Shown in pieces: positions 38,934-51,300 of a DNA stretch of 64,000 bases (positions are counted from its first letter, which is position 1; the number at the start of each line of letters is the position of its first letter). This DNA is from Margaritifera margaritifera. Its lineage: Eukaryota; Mollusca; Bivalvia; Unionida; Margaritiferidae. The stretch spans positions 271,001-335,000 of the forward strand of contig JAQPZY010000728.1 of the NCBI GenBank assembly GCA_029931535.1, given 5' to 3'. A program made the position numbers and the translations under genes. Below the pieces are notes generated by a model. It did not search any database, was not told the DNA's origin, and worked only from the letters and a program-made list of their open reading frames with translations.

Positions 38934-40645
38934 TTCGTCTTACAATGAAAGAGAGAGAGAGAGGGAGCAAGAGGAAAATATGGAGATCCTATGTATCTAG
39001 GTTGAACTCTCGCTTCTCTATCAAATATGATACGGAAAATCATTGGCAAAAAATAAACCAAAAAAAAAAAAAACCCAGCTGTATTAAACACTTAACGAAA
39101 TCTAATGATATGGTCATGGCTTTACTGGAAGTTTTAACTACACTAACCGAAGTATTCCCCCAAAAAAAATCATCACAAGAGAACTTTTCTGCAAATTTTC
39201 GCCATGTCAAAAACCTGAAAGAAAAGTTGTTTTTTTTTAGATTTAAAAATCTGTTATCGCTGAAGATTGCAAAAAATCTTTCAATGTCAGAGAACTTCAA
39301 AACTCTCTTCATCGAGTCCATTACCCTTCAGCGGGACCAGATAATACCAACTACCAACTTTTAGAACACTTACCTAATACGGCCCTCAATACACTACTAC
39401 CATTTTCAGTAACATTTGGGAAATTGGCGACTTCTCATGGCGAGAAGCAACAGTGATGCTAGTATCAAAACTTGGAAAGGACCATACTTAACCTTCAAAC
39501 TATCCTCTCATATCACTAGCAAACTGTATTTGCAAAACCATGGAATGAATGCTATCTCGTTATCTTGAGTCCAACAAAAATATATCAAACCTTCAATGTG
39601 GATTCAGACACCAGGAAAAGAAAAGTGATCATCCATTATTCCTTATAGCATTTATTAGAGAAGCATTCAGAAGGAAAGCACAAATAATGCCATATGTTTT
39701 GACTTGGAGAAAATTATTACACGACATGGAAGTACGGCATATTGAATAATCTATTCAACCAAGATCTTAGGGGCTGCCTACCTATCGTAATACCTATTTT
39801 GTTTGCAATAATAGATATTTCAGAGCTAAGGTAGGTACCACGCTTTCTGAAAGCTATCCTCGGAATATGGGTATATCTCAGGACCGCACATTTCCAGTCA
39901 CTCTTTCAAACATCAAAATTAACAAGAAAGTGAAATGTACTAATCCACAGGAACTACCTGTTCATGATAAGCGACGTCTTTTTGATCCATTTTTTTGACT
40001 TTTTGATCCGCTATAAATCAAAAACTATGCATGATACCGAACGTCAACGATAGATTAGTTTAAATAGAATTCAGAAATGATCGAAATAAAACGGGTTCTA
40101 GTTTTCAAACTCTCAAACTATTTGCATGCATTTCTGCCGATTACATCAAAGCCATGATGACCAAAATTCTATTTATACGGTTCTCTTATTCCTGTTGTGG
40201 TGGGGACATATTTTAAGGGTTTATTTTGGACCTTTAACTAACTTTCCTTCCGCATGGACTTGGACTTTTTCTGGTAGCATTTATAACTACCCCGTCAGAG
40301 ACGCTATGTTCAGGCAAATGAAACATCTCTTTATCTCAGACGAACGAAATTGACTGTTCAGTATACAAGGAAAATATCATCTAATCCAATATAAGATTTA
40401 ATCTTTAGGCCCAAATACCAAACCTCGTAGGCCTAGTCACATTGGTGCTAAGGGTTATTAAAGGGCAAATAAGGTTGACAGAGTCGGGGGTTTTGATATG
40501 GAAGATTCCCTATACTAACTTCAAATGTTATATAAGTCGGCATGTTCTATATACTTGGCAAAATATGTGGAATGAAATCTCCACAAACAAGCTTCGTAAC
40601 ATCAAACCCGTCACTGAAGAGTGGTATCCCTCATATAGAGGTTAG
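38326..40645 (+). mobile_element. Decayed Jockey-like LINE (ORF2 remnant)
   Basis: Plus-strand remnant of a non-LTR retrotransposon ORF2. An endonuclease segment 'LYLPPNIPINQND' lies near 38375, and its end 'LDFSWELGDDHIDGF' near 38475. A linker 'WKLKKADWETFQSL' is near 38600, then a 'YVSRLNSRFSIK' segment after a (TA)n tract at 38875-38929. RT blocks follow: 'WREATVMLVSKLGKDHT' near 39440, 'NLQCGFRHQEKKSDHPL' near 39595 and 'YFRAKVGTTLSESYP' near 39815. C-terminal segments are 'YVQANETSLYLRRTKL' near 40306 and 'WNEISTNKLRNIKPV' near 40568. Many stops and frameshifts, and the catalytic YxDD is not seen. It begins right where the Polinton integrase remnant ends. Confidence 0.85.
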
Positions 40646-40915
40646 CCATCTACGATAACAATCAATTAATGGAACACCTAACACTTTCAACATCATATCT
40701 GATTTAATGTTTTGTTTTAGTGCTTGTAAAATTCTACTTCTTATATTTTGAATTTGTGTGAAATTTTCATGACCACGGTACCCTTGTTTCATGTATTCAT
40801 TATCGTGCTCATTGCTAAAAATATCCTCCATTGTAATCTCTCCATTGTTTAGATTATTTTCAGCGGCATTTTGTTTGACAAGGTTTACAATAGCTGCTAG
40901 TTTTGTAAAACTCAC
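40631..40915 (-). other. Unassigned 94-residue open frame
   Basis: Minus-strand frame starting with ATG at 40913-40915. It encodes a hydrophilic, Asn- and Glu-rich polypeptide ending '...CYRRWLTSI'. I do not recognise it. It directly follows the truncated 3' end of the LINE and lies in the transposon-rich gap of unit 4, so it may be part of another mobile element. No splice or promoter evidence. Confidence 0.25.
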
Positions 40916-42025
40916 TTATGTGTTACTGATAAAGCTGAACTGCGTCCAGTCTACGCTGTTCAAACAGCAGGATATATTATTTGATAGATGGTGGTGTAAC
41001 TATTTTTGATATCAAAAAGTAAAGTTCTTTCTTTTTTCTAAAGCTGGTAAGACAGCAAAGTTTATACAAAACAAGTCGTTAGAGACCACTAAAATCAACA
41101 CCACTAAATAAGAATTGTCTAACCCAATCCCTGCAATGCATTACTTTTTTGGTAAATAAATAGTGTAACTTTTACCGTTAGATGAATGGCATGTGCTTCG
41201 CCGTGTTTTGCGCAGAGCACGGCACAGATATTTCGCTAGATAAATAATAAAATTTCCACATCGCCAACAGAATTTACCATGCAACATCAATCTATGTTCT
41301 TACTGTTCTCTACAGCATGCTTTTGAAAAAGATGTTGAAGTTTACAATTGGTCCACCATCAACTATGGATATTGAACAAGTTGTGGAAGTAATCATTCCA
41401 GTTTCGTTTAGTCAGTACACGATTGATTACCTAATATAAAATGGACTTTTACCTAACATAGTTATTATAAAATAAATAGTTTACAAACGTAAACCTTCAC
41501 TGTGTCCTTTTTACGCATTCTATAAACGGACCAATGCACGATTCGATTTCAGTTTCTGTTTTAAAAAGCAAACCAAAGAAAAATGTACGCAAGGTACAAA
41601 TAAGGAATACAAAAGTACAACCTTACACTATAAAACCTGTTACAACTAAAAAATGTAAGATTTCACTTTCTTGTATAAAAATAACAGCTCTATCAATGAA
41701 AAAATGATCAAGTGACCACAGTTATATCATACACTGTTTGTAGCCAATACTTTTCTTAAATTTTAGACTGCAAAATAAATTGACCAGATCATACATACTT
41801 TAGTCAGAGAGAACGAACACTATTGAAGTGTTAGAAACAAATACAAACTTACGTAAAACGTTTTGAATTGGGTGGAGGCAGAGATGGAATCGGTTTCAGC
41901 CTGTGTCGGTGTTTCTGCAGCTGGATTGGGTATAGCTGAAAGAGTTATGTGAATAGTTGTTCCTTGGGTTTTTGCTGATTGGGCTTTTGCTGGTATTATT
42001 ATACCATTGTTGTATGAATTGTTGC
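40916..42025. other. Non-coding, nothing recognised
   Basis: AT-rich spacer between the LINE remnant and the Gypsy fragment. Short open frames show no recognisable motif. Confidence 0.45.
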
Positions 42026-43195
42026 AAAGGTCATTCGGGAAACTACTATTTTTCCATCTCTTACCGCAGCGGAAAGAAAAACTCTGATGGTTTGTCAAAA
42101 CGAACTGCTTTTAAAATCACCCATCTATTGGAGTTTATTGCTCAATGTTGTTGTCCAGGCGGCTCTTCTTTAAATAAGGCTGTCAGACCAAGTAGCATTG
42201 GTGGTATGCCTGAGCTTCTATCAAATGGCAAACAATGTGAAGGGAAAAAAAGATATAATTGTCATATATGCTTCGATTGTCCATGACTGGAAGCAAGAAC
42301 AGATGAAGTATCTTAATATTAGAAAAGTGCAAGAAATGTTCGAGACATTGACAAGACTGAGAAGAGACGGTGTCCTCTCACAACCATTTGAGGTTCGAAG
42401 CCTCATTTGAGAGTAGGATTTGCTTTGTATACGGTTAGGAGTTTTGTATAGAAAGCGATATCAGTAACACACAGAAACATTTTAAATGGTACTACCGCGA
42501 CATTTTGGAGTTACCGTCCTATTAGCGCTCCATAATGACACAGGACATCAGGGAAGAGACAGAACGTTTGATTTTGTGAGCTCGAGGTTCAAATGGCATT
42601 CACTAGCTGAGAATGTAGACTGCAAAGTGAAATACTGTCGCAGATGCATTTGCCGCAATATGCCCTCCAGCAATGTAGCAGCTCCACTAGTAACTATTGA
42701 ATGTAACATATCCTATGTATGGATCATATGACCTTGGAAATCTCAAAAGGTGGTTATGAACACATTATAGTAAGCACGGACCATTTTACGCATTACGCCC
42801 AGGCCATCTCCACCAAGAATCAAACAGCAGGGACTACTGCAAGAGAAGCGTTTGATACCTTTATCACACACTACGGATTATCTGCCCGTCATCATATTGA
42901 CCAGGACGAACATCAGATCAGCCGTGATATCAGATCTATGCGAGGTTGTGTCAAGCGAAAAATCCAGAATAACATCATACCACCCCATGGGAAATGGTAA
43001 ATGCGAAAGGTTCAATCAAACTTTATTAAGCATGCTCTGAGCATTGACTAATGCGAACAAAGCAAATTGGAAGACATATTTTCCATCACTCATCCATGCC
43101 TACAACGCAACCAGACTTGATAGTTAAGGTATTCTCCATTTTTCCTGATGTTTGGGCGACATCCAAAGTTTGCCAAAGATGGCTCTCTCGTCAAA
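42026..43195 (+). mobile_element. Ty3/Gypsy pol fragment: RNase H end and integrase
   Basis: Begins with the end of the RNase H domain ('YRSGKKNSDGLSKR', near 42060). The integrase zinc finger follows ('HNDTGHQGRDRT' and 'CRRC', 42486-42700). The catalytic core has 'MDHMTLEISKGGYEHIIVST' with the first Asp, then 'HHIDQDEHQ' with the second Asp in a degraded setting, then 'HPMGNGKCERFNQTLL' with the Glu. A segment 'HAYNATR' near 43105 and 'FLMFG'-like remnants follow. At least one frameshift near 42930 and further stops make it inactive. Gag, protease and RT are missing, and no LTR was found beside it. Whether it belongs with the solo LTR family is unknown. Confidence 0.88.
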
Positions 43196-44084
43196 GATCA
43201 AAGGTATAGCAGAAAATTCGACAACGAACCTACCTGTCCCTCTATAAAACATTCTAAGACAAAAATATTAATAAAATCTCAGTATAGAATTATATTGCGG
43301 GGTCATCGGATTATCAAATGACCAGTGCTGAGAAGGCAAGATGCTACAATGAAATGAAAAGAAACCGTAGATGTCACCCAAAACGAGTTTTACTTTTTAA
43401 AAACAAATGCATGTACTTGGCGATTAGTTTTCTAATAGAATATATTAAGCTGCTTACCGGCGGTTAATTTCAACTGAATTGCTCCCCTCAACGTTTGAAC
43501 GACAGTCAAGGACAACTTCCACTGTTTGCTGTTAATCGACTCATCTTGGCCTTACTAGATGCAACAATGTTAAAATGTCAGAATGTAACTTGGAAGAACA
43601 TTTGGAATGTCAGGGCTCTCGATACACACACACGCACCCCCACACACAAACACACAATCTATCTCTCTGTCTATCACTCATCTTGTTGTTGATGTAAACC
43701 AACATTACGTCAGTGTAGCTTTCAAAATTATCACATATAATTCTATGCGAATGTCGGAAAAAGTAGTGCCAGTGGGCGTGGATAAATTATTATATTTGTT
43801 TTCTGTTCATACAGGTATAAATAAAAGACATTCGGTAACAATAACAATTGTAAAAGGTCACTGATGCACTCCTTGTGTTGACAAAACAATGATGCAGTTG
43901 TGTTCCCCAATAGCTCAGTCGTGAAGCAGAAAAAAAGAGTTTATTGCAACAAGGTTCATAAGCCCAAACTGCCTATCAGCCTAAAAATATATTCTAAAAA
44001 TAGAATCCAAATTTCCTGGATACAGAATATTAAGTTCTAAAAATACATTCCAAAGAAAAAATCAGAACATGGCCTTGTACATTC
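43196..44084. other. Non-coding spacer
   Basis: No gene recognised. A short CA-rich run is at 43625-43655. Confidence 0.5.
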
Positions 44085-44340
44085 GATTGTCTGTATGGGT
44101 ATTAATCATCATCGGATATGCCACCCTAATCCCGTTACACATTAGTTTGTAAATATGGGTGTTTATTTGAAAGTACGGGGGTGTGTTAGTCATCATATAA
44201 TCTCATACCCTTTATCTAGATGCATTATTTTGTAAGTGTGGGCGTTTGTTTGTAACTTTGTCTATTAGTCACCATACGATATCATACCTCCTACACGTAT
44301 TAGTTTGTAAAAGTAGGTCTGTGATTGTAAGGACGTGTGT
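44085..44340 (+). repeat. Degenerate minisatellite, same family as 31130-31500
   Basis: About three diverged units with 'CATTAGTTTGTAAATATGGG', 'GTGTTAGTCATCATA' and 'CTCATACCC' phrases. Confidence 0.65.
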
Positions 44341-44379
44341 TGGTCTGAAATAAGGGAGCGTCTGTGATTAGATGTGTAT

Positions 44380-44380
<1 letters not shown>

Positions 44381-44440
<60 letters not shown>
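44381..44440. repeat. (CT)n microsatellite at the C1q copy 4 break
   Basis: CT tract with a few TT interruptions. It merges directly into the C1q exon remnant at the codons corresponding to 'FSVT' of copy 1, where intact copies read TTCTCTGT, a natural seed for CT expansion. Confidence 0.95.
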
Positions 44441-44443
<3 letters not shown>

Positions 44444-44671
44444 ACCATTTTGGAAGTGTCGAATGTTCATTTACTTGTTGTTAAAGACAACGTTGAGGTC
44501 GGAAGGATATTTTCAGGAATTGGTAATCTGGATTCGGGCTCAGTAACCGTCGTTACTGTAATGGACAAAGGTCAGGTGGCATATGTCAAGCAGCATCCTG
44601 GTTTTACAGAGACTGTGCACGGTGACGACTACATCACATTTACTGGTCTACTACATGCCCGATATAATTAG
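44438..44671 (+). pseudogene. C1q-domain gene copy 4, 3' half of exon 2 only
   Basis: Remnant of 77 codons plus stop, matching residues 124-202 of copy 1. It opens 'SVTIL' and keeps 'KDNVEVGRIFSG', 'GSVTVVTVMDKGQVAYVK' and 'TFTGLLHARYN'. The reading frame is intact and no residue looks disabling, but everything upstream is replaced by a (CT)n tract and unrelated DNA: promoter, exon 1, intron and the first half of the domain. The related 5' flank is found about 9 kb away at 32618-35440. The 3' UTR homology is preserved, with AATAAA at 44725-44730. A fused frame through the CT repeat would start with poly-Ser-Leu and is not credible as a gene. Confidence 0.88.
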
Positions 44672-45126
44672 ATGAAATATCCTCTCAAACAAAGACTTGA
44701 TCTATAATCTGAAGAAAAGGTTTGAATAAATTCTTTCTTGTAATTATTCGACTTGTAATTTGTACCTTTGTTCATATATTCGGAAGTTTGGTTCAATAAA
44801 ATGACCTTTTTGGTTCTCTTCAAGAGCACGAGTTAATATTACAGAGGTCTTGTCAATTTATATTATATTATCTATCTATCTATGTCTGCCACGATTTAGA
44901 AATGTGTTATCTAGATTCACAACTGTGTATTATAATTTAAAAATCGAAACATGGTGATATGAATGATTACTCAGAGAAGAAGAATTATGTAATATGTGTA
45001 ATAAGAAAGCTACTGTGATTGAATATCACTTTTTACTTGTATGACCCTTTTATAGGAATTTGAGACAAAAGAGCTTAACAAAATTATATTGTCAATGGCC
45101 AAATAAGAAAATGTTTATCGTGATTA

Positions 45127-45856
45127 CAGTAAAACGCCAATTATCTGGAAATTGTGAATGGCAATATATGAATTAAATACGTTTCATGGTATATGTATTA
45201 GTACTTAAATAAATATTAAGGTATTGCAGACATTTGACATCCTAAAGAACAGAACAAGTAAAGAAGAAATTTTTTACAAAGATGCCTTAATTAAGGACTA
45301 AAATTCATTACCAAAGTGTACACAGATTTCAAAGGACTTCGATCAAGGTAAACTCAGCTGATATGGATCCGATCCACACCTGTGCCGGTAGGTGATTAAC
45401 GTTTATCAAACGTTAAGTTACCATTGATCGTTCATCGACAGTTAATTATGTATATTCGGACTACAGAATATCTTTAATCATGATTGACTAGCTTGTGATT
45501 TCTGTATGACATATTGTCCTAGCGGCCCTCACTTAACGACAATCAGGTGTAAGAATAAACTTTATCTCTCTGTATCTCACACTATCCATCCCTTTTTTCA
45601 TCTAACTACATTTATTTTTACTTTAAGAAGATAATTTAGTTAGTCATAATGTAATTACAATTGAATAAGATTTTATTCCATTGTGTTTGCTTCTGATTTC
45701 TGTTACTCTGATCTATGTTGACGTCGTGATCGGCAAGTTAGTTTTGTTTATAGCTACATGTACATTGTAAGAAGTAAAAGTTGCGGGAGATACGGTAGTA
45801 GTCCGTACGAATGAATAATCCGGATAATCGGCGTCTGAATAATCGACGTTTTATTG
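45127..45856. mobile_element. pogo/Tigger-like non-autonomous DNA transposon
   Basis: A 730-bp element bounded by TA dinucleotides. Its left end CAGTAAAACGCCAATTATCT and the reverse complement of its right end (CAATAAAACGTCGATTAT) agree at about 16 of 22 positions. Inside the right end lies 'CCGGATAATCGGCGTCTG', a pattern typical of pogo/Tigger termini. No transposase frame is present, so it would be a non-autonomous (MITE-like) copy. A piece of the right end survives downstream of C1q copy 5 (about 61790-61808). Confidence 0.7.
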
Positions 45857-46610
45857 TATAGTATGAAATTTTTCAAAGATTTGAGATTCACTGTCAACAT
45901 TATTGTATTTTACAGGTAAAAAAAGTCATCAAAAATTAAGACATACTTGGAAATGGGTCATTTGTATTATTATAGTTACATCAATATTCCGTGAAACTGA
46001 AATATTTTTTAAAATAAAATGTACATTTGCAATTTAAGTTATTTTTATATTTTGTCATATCTTGGTCATTTAATCATATATAACTTAGTCCTTAATAAGT
46101 CACACAATTTCCTCACACTTGCAGCTATAAATTCTAATGTAAATTTAATCCTGAATAAAGTTTATATTCTCTTTTGGTCTGTACATACAGAATAAATAGT
46201 GATAATGCCTTCCGCGGATTAAAACTGGTGCTAAATGTTATGCATAATAATAATTTTGGGATTTTATACCCATGCATAGTCTCAACCTGCCCAGACTGCA
46301 TCTGCATAAAGAGTTTGCAGATATCGGTATGGGGAAAAATGGCAAAAACTACGCCCACTTGCGGTTTTGTTTTCATCAAGCTGATATGTTTGCATCTCAT
46401 CCCTTGAGAATGTGCTGGCATCATTGAGATTTTAACGTTATAATGCACATTACGTGAAAAAGACGCTCGGCATGCATATGACTAAACTGTTCGTACAATA
46501 TTTTTCCTGACCGATATAAATGTTAATTTTCTTTGACTTAAAGGTGTGAATTGGCATGCTTTATTTTCATTATTAATTTTACTTATTCTTAGTCAACACT
46601 CGCAGCGCCA
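45857..46610 (+). repeat. 3' flank block shared by C1q units 4 and 5
   Basis: Matches 61800-62535 over its full length, including 'CTCACACTTGCAGCTATAAA' and 'GGTGTGAATTGGCATG'. Not found after copies 1-3. Non-coding. Confidence 0.75.
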
Positions 46611-47140
46611 CCTATGGCCCCAAAATTTGGATCGCCTCGTTTTCATTTCACTTCGTTTTTTCCACCAGGTCCTGGTTTGGTTTTCAATTGCATATGGATG
46701 AAAGCCGAAGCGGGCAGGGTGAACCAGTCTAATACTAGCAGTATATACATATAAAAGTTACAAATTATATAGCATTTAACAATCTTCCCAAATACACCGG
46801 ATCTTTGAGTGATCCTTTTGTCATGGAAAAAATATAGAGCAAGCAAACATGACAAACACGTCCGAGAAACTAGCCAAGCGCTTTCGAGATCTATCAATCC
46901 GTTTTTCAATGCGGACGACACAAACAAATAACAATTACAAGCACAAAAGAACCGTAAACAAAACAGATATATATTTACATACCGTATAGTTATGGTGAAA
47001 CCAAAATCAAAGAATCTAACAATATAATCGAAAAAAAGCAAAAAACAATTTAAAAAACAACAAACTTCTCTTACTCGTCGCTTTCTCTAACTGTATACAA
47101 TTTCTGTTTTGTCACGTTTTTTCTCTCTCTCTTTCTCTCA

Positions 47141-47199
<59 letters not shown>

Positions 47200-47780
47200 T
47201 GTGTATGTGTATGCGTGTGTGTTAAATTCGTTTCACATGTAACATTCCACGTGTCCCTTGTACAATGTGGATAATATGAACACAACTTATAGAAACTCGA
47301 GTTTTTCCTTCGGAAGTTCGTTCTCTTAGGGATGCCAGATTTTATTTTAATTATTTATATTCAAATACTTTTTTTGTACATATGAGTGGCCCAGAACTGG
47401 AGTGTAATTTGAGTAGTTATGAAAATGACTGTGCAGGAATTTGAATTTAATCCCTATTATTTCAAATTTATGCGTATGTGAAAACAGATAACCAAAAAAA
47501 TCAAGGTATTTGAAATATCATTTTGGTCAGACTCTATCATTTTCATAACTAGTGTGGTTGTTTAGGGCACAATGGGGAAAAAAATAAACAGACTAGCACC
47601 TGCATCCTTGACACCAAGCAATATTAGCTTTAAACAGAAGTATATGAACATATTTTATTACACAGAAGAGAATTAGTGGCACAGTTGGATACCTGATTTA
47701 GTAAAGAAAATGCACGGATCAGAATTTACTAACGCTGCAAATGGCTAGAAATAATGTTTTATTTACTGACATCACTCCAT

Positions 47781-47846
<66 letters not shown>

Positions 47847-49799
47847 TTTTGTTCTGATCATATTTTAAATATAGATATAAACACATTTATACATGTGCGT
47901 AAATAAGAAAAATTCGACTATTATTTCGCACTTTACATTATCATTTCCGTTAAATAATTAGTCAATATTCCAAATTGGAATGTAAATACATACAACACAG
48001 AAATGAATATAAAGAAATAATACATGCTGTTAGTGAACTTTAGTAACTATCTTAGATTATTTTGCGAATAATACCACCAAAAAATACCTTACTTTTGCTG
48101 CCATATTGTTACTATTGATATCATTTAAAACCTAATTCACATGTCATGTCTTTCTATTTTGTTTTCCCTAAATTAACAAATCCACTACATTTATAGTCAT
48201 TAAGTTTGTGGTGATGGCACATTCCTGGATACATTTAAATTTGTGGCTCTATAGTATAATATATAAAGATAATTGTTTTTGAAAAACAATCAATTTTTTT
48301 AATTATATCACTGTTAATTTTTGCATGGAGGCTACGTAAAATTTAGATATCATAACCACACATTGAAGTAATTTGTCATTAAAAAGAGACACTATTGTAA
48401 ATGTAAAAGTAAACTTTAACCCCGTCCATTGTATTTAATAATGTGAAAGTAATATTTTCATTAGCAGCATATTTATTCTGAATATCCTAAGAAATCTGGC
48501 ATCGATGGGTGATTGTGCTAATGTGAGACAACTTTTCTAATGTTGTGGTTATGGACTATCAGATTGTTTAACGACTTTTGTACCTCATCCTATTCATCAA
48601 AACCGCTCTGTCACTCCTGCTAAAAACGTGAGATCATTTGCATCTTGTATACGGAAACAGCTGAACATCATAATGGCTCCATTTAAACTTTGGAATAAGA
48701 TAGCGAGATACTACTCCGACAATAAAATAAAGAAACCACTGTAAATATGTTGATTTTCTTGAATTGTTTGTCCAGCATCAGAAAGAAATGAAAAATGAAA
48801 CTGAGACTTATACATCAATGCGAATGAGCGTGCTGGCTTTCTATTATATCTAGATCAAAAGAAACCAGAGACATTTTGCAAACTTTGCATGTAGAAACTT
48901 TTAGCGAATGTAAAATGAAATTCTAATGAATCGCTGATTATTATTTATTTTATTCATAAATACAAGATATCTCAAAAAGAGGAAAAAATCCATCTAATTA
49001 CCTTCTCCCTTTCAAATCTATATCTGTTTCCATCAACCTTCTTATCTTATCCAACAATCCATATCACTACCATAATTCCTTATTTCATTCTGCTGTATCT
49101 CTATAATGATGAAAATTATGATTAGAAGAGGAAGAAAATAACAGTAAAACAATAATATTAATAATATTAATAACTGGGGGGGGGGTAATTATATTGCGTA
49201 TTATCACATTAAAGGAGCATTGCTTTTAAGCATGGAAAAATGGAAACAATATGAAATTATTTTTCGTGTAAAAATACAACTTTTTAACCAGTGAAGTATA
49301 TTTAAGACTTTTGGGCTAACATAGATAATCGAAGTAAAACTTTCAGATCTGGTTAGACGACGCCATATGTGTTTAGTTCTATAAATAGCGTACAAGGCAT
49401 CTGTTTAAATAGTCGAATTCTGCTGTTTGTACTGTACAAGCTGATCACCATAAGTAAACACTGGCGCGACGAAGGCCTACATCCTAGAAGAAAAAAACTT
49501 ATTTCATATGGAAAAGCAGGCTGTAACATAACAATTTAATTGGCCTAGATGCTTCCGACCTATAGAAAACTGCTTCAAGTAAAATGACATAGGGACATCT
49601 CAAAACGATGAACAAACAGCGAACGTTGCATCACTAATGATGATTAAGATGTACTTGATGCTTTCCTAACATGCTTTTCCTTTCGCTGTTTATGGCAACC
49701 TTTAATCGCAATGATAGTGTATCACGCATACATAATGATGGAATGAACATAGATTCAATATGATTGATAAATAAATATGAATAACGCAATTGAATGTGG
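46611..49799. other. Non-coding sequence with microsatellites
   Basis: Holds (CT)n at 47121-47164 running into (TA)n at 47165-47196, and (TA)n at 47783-47845. A 132-codon minus-strand frame (46643-47041) is rich in Phe, Leu and Cys with no recognisable domain; I regard it as chance. Confidence 0.5.
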
Positions 49800-50530
49800 A
49801 TAGTTTTTGGGCAAAATGAGTAATATAATCCTTTTTCATGAATCCTCACGGTTATGACATTTTAGTGTGTACTACATGAACTACATGCCCAGAAACTCCT
49901 TTATAACGTCATTCACATTGTTCTATTCAGAATACAAATAAAGCCCCCCTCCCCACTCTCTCTTTGTCTCTCTATCTGTCTCTCTGTCTGTCTCTCTCTC
50001 TCTACTACACAAACATACCATGCCATATTTGTAACTTAGCCTCAATAGATCTCCCAAAGTATTTTCAATGTCACAAACTTTTCTTGCCACAAATGTTTTA
50101 GCACCAATAGCTAAGTTGGTGATGATGGGGAGTGGGATGGTTGTGTGCGGTCATCCATATTGCTGCTATAGGATTGCGCTGAATGATTTCAGGCATTAAA
50201 TACATACTAATTTAGAGAAAAGGAATTGTGTGTCGGAATATTTTGAATACCTACATTTGTAAAAATGTTTAGGAATCAGCAGATAAAACTAATAAAGGAG
50301 ATGATGTTGTTGCTATTGTTGTTGTAATAACTTTCTATCTAGTTACATCAGCTGATCTACAGTACCAACTTTCGAACATTTTCTACAAACATGTATAATT
50401 GCTTATTTATATTCACTTGCTTCCTATATTCTGCTACCTGATTATTGAAATCAACTGTCATTGTGATGAATGTCCAGAATTAGACAAAAAGTATACATTT
50501 AGATTGAAATATGAATATAATAGTTGAGCA
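49800..50530 (+). repeat. 3' flank block shared by C1q units 3 and 4
   Basis: Counterpart of 29935-31100. It shares the 'CCTTTTTCATGAATCCTC' block and the 'GCTTATTTATATTCACTTG' block. Unit 4 has a CT-rich run (49953-50003) where unit 3 has a C-rich run. Confidence 0.65.
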
Positions 50531-50661
50531 CATTAATTGTATTTCCATTAATATATATGAATGATAAGTCTATGTAAATAACTTTTAATGTTCTCAAAGC
50601 CCGTGCTCTTGATAAGAAAACATTAGTCCCCAGTGTTTGTGCTTTGTATGAGCGCTGGTAT

Positions 50662-50750
50662 TGATACACTTCTATAATAGTATTCTATGAAAGACTTCTA
50701 TGATACACTGCTATGAAATACTTCTATGATACACTTCTATGAAAGACTTC
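50662..50750. repeat. Short tandem repeat, about 26-bp unit
   Basis: Three to four imperfect units built from 'ACTTCTATGATACAC' and 'TTCTATGAAAG'. Confidence 0.8.
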
Positions 50751-50879
50751 CAATGTTACGCATGTTGTAATGAGTTATGATTATGAGATGGTGATAAATA
50801 TTCAGTAATGAAGAAGTAGATGTGGGATTATGGTAAGAAAGCTTTTAAATTCACACAAAAAAGAAACAAAGAGTATGAC

Positions 50880-51300
50880 CATCAAGTTCATGTGTAACGG
50901 TCGAAATACGTGGTGACATTTACTAATCGGCCAAGCTACTCGGGATCATTTAGTCTAGTAGTGTGTGCGTCTGTCTGTGAAACGGATGAAACGGCCTCGA
51001 TTCACGATTACAACATTTAGACTTTGCATCCTTGCTGTTACATCTGGGGGCTCTTTCAACCATCAGTAGCTAGTGGTACAGTGGCGAATTGGTCATCTAG
51101 ATGACATTTAAGAACTTATGTCAAAGGAAAAAGATTGTAGCGATCGAGGTATATGAGTTCACTTACTAAACCCATAGTTTTTACAGACCTTATAGTCTAG
51201 TAGCATGTGCTTCTGGATGCGAAACGGACGAAGCGAGTGTCGATTTACCGACCGGGACGGTTAGATTTTGCATACTTCCCGTTATATATGATATTGTACA
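50880..51300. repeat. Local direct duplication, about 240-bp period
   Basis: 50951-51037 ('TAGTCTAGTAGTGTGTGCG' onward) is repeated with changes at 51192-51290 ('TAGTCTAGTAGCATGTGCT' onward). Both contain a 'GAAACGGA[T/C]GAA' phrase and 'TTAGA[C/T]TTTGCAT'. Non-coding. Confidence 0.7.

Noticed and set aside
46643..47041. 132-codon minus-strand frame rich in Phe, Leu and Cys
   Set aside because: It looks membrane-like, but composition explains that. No start context, splice signal or homologous copy was seen. A nearby minus-strand 'TCTCGAAAGCGC' phrase suggested a Penelope-type terminus but lacks a CUGANGA core.
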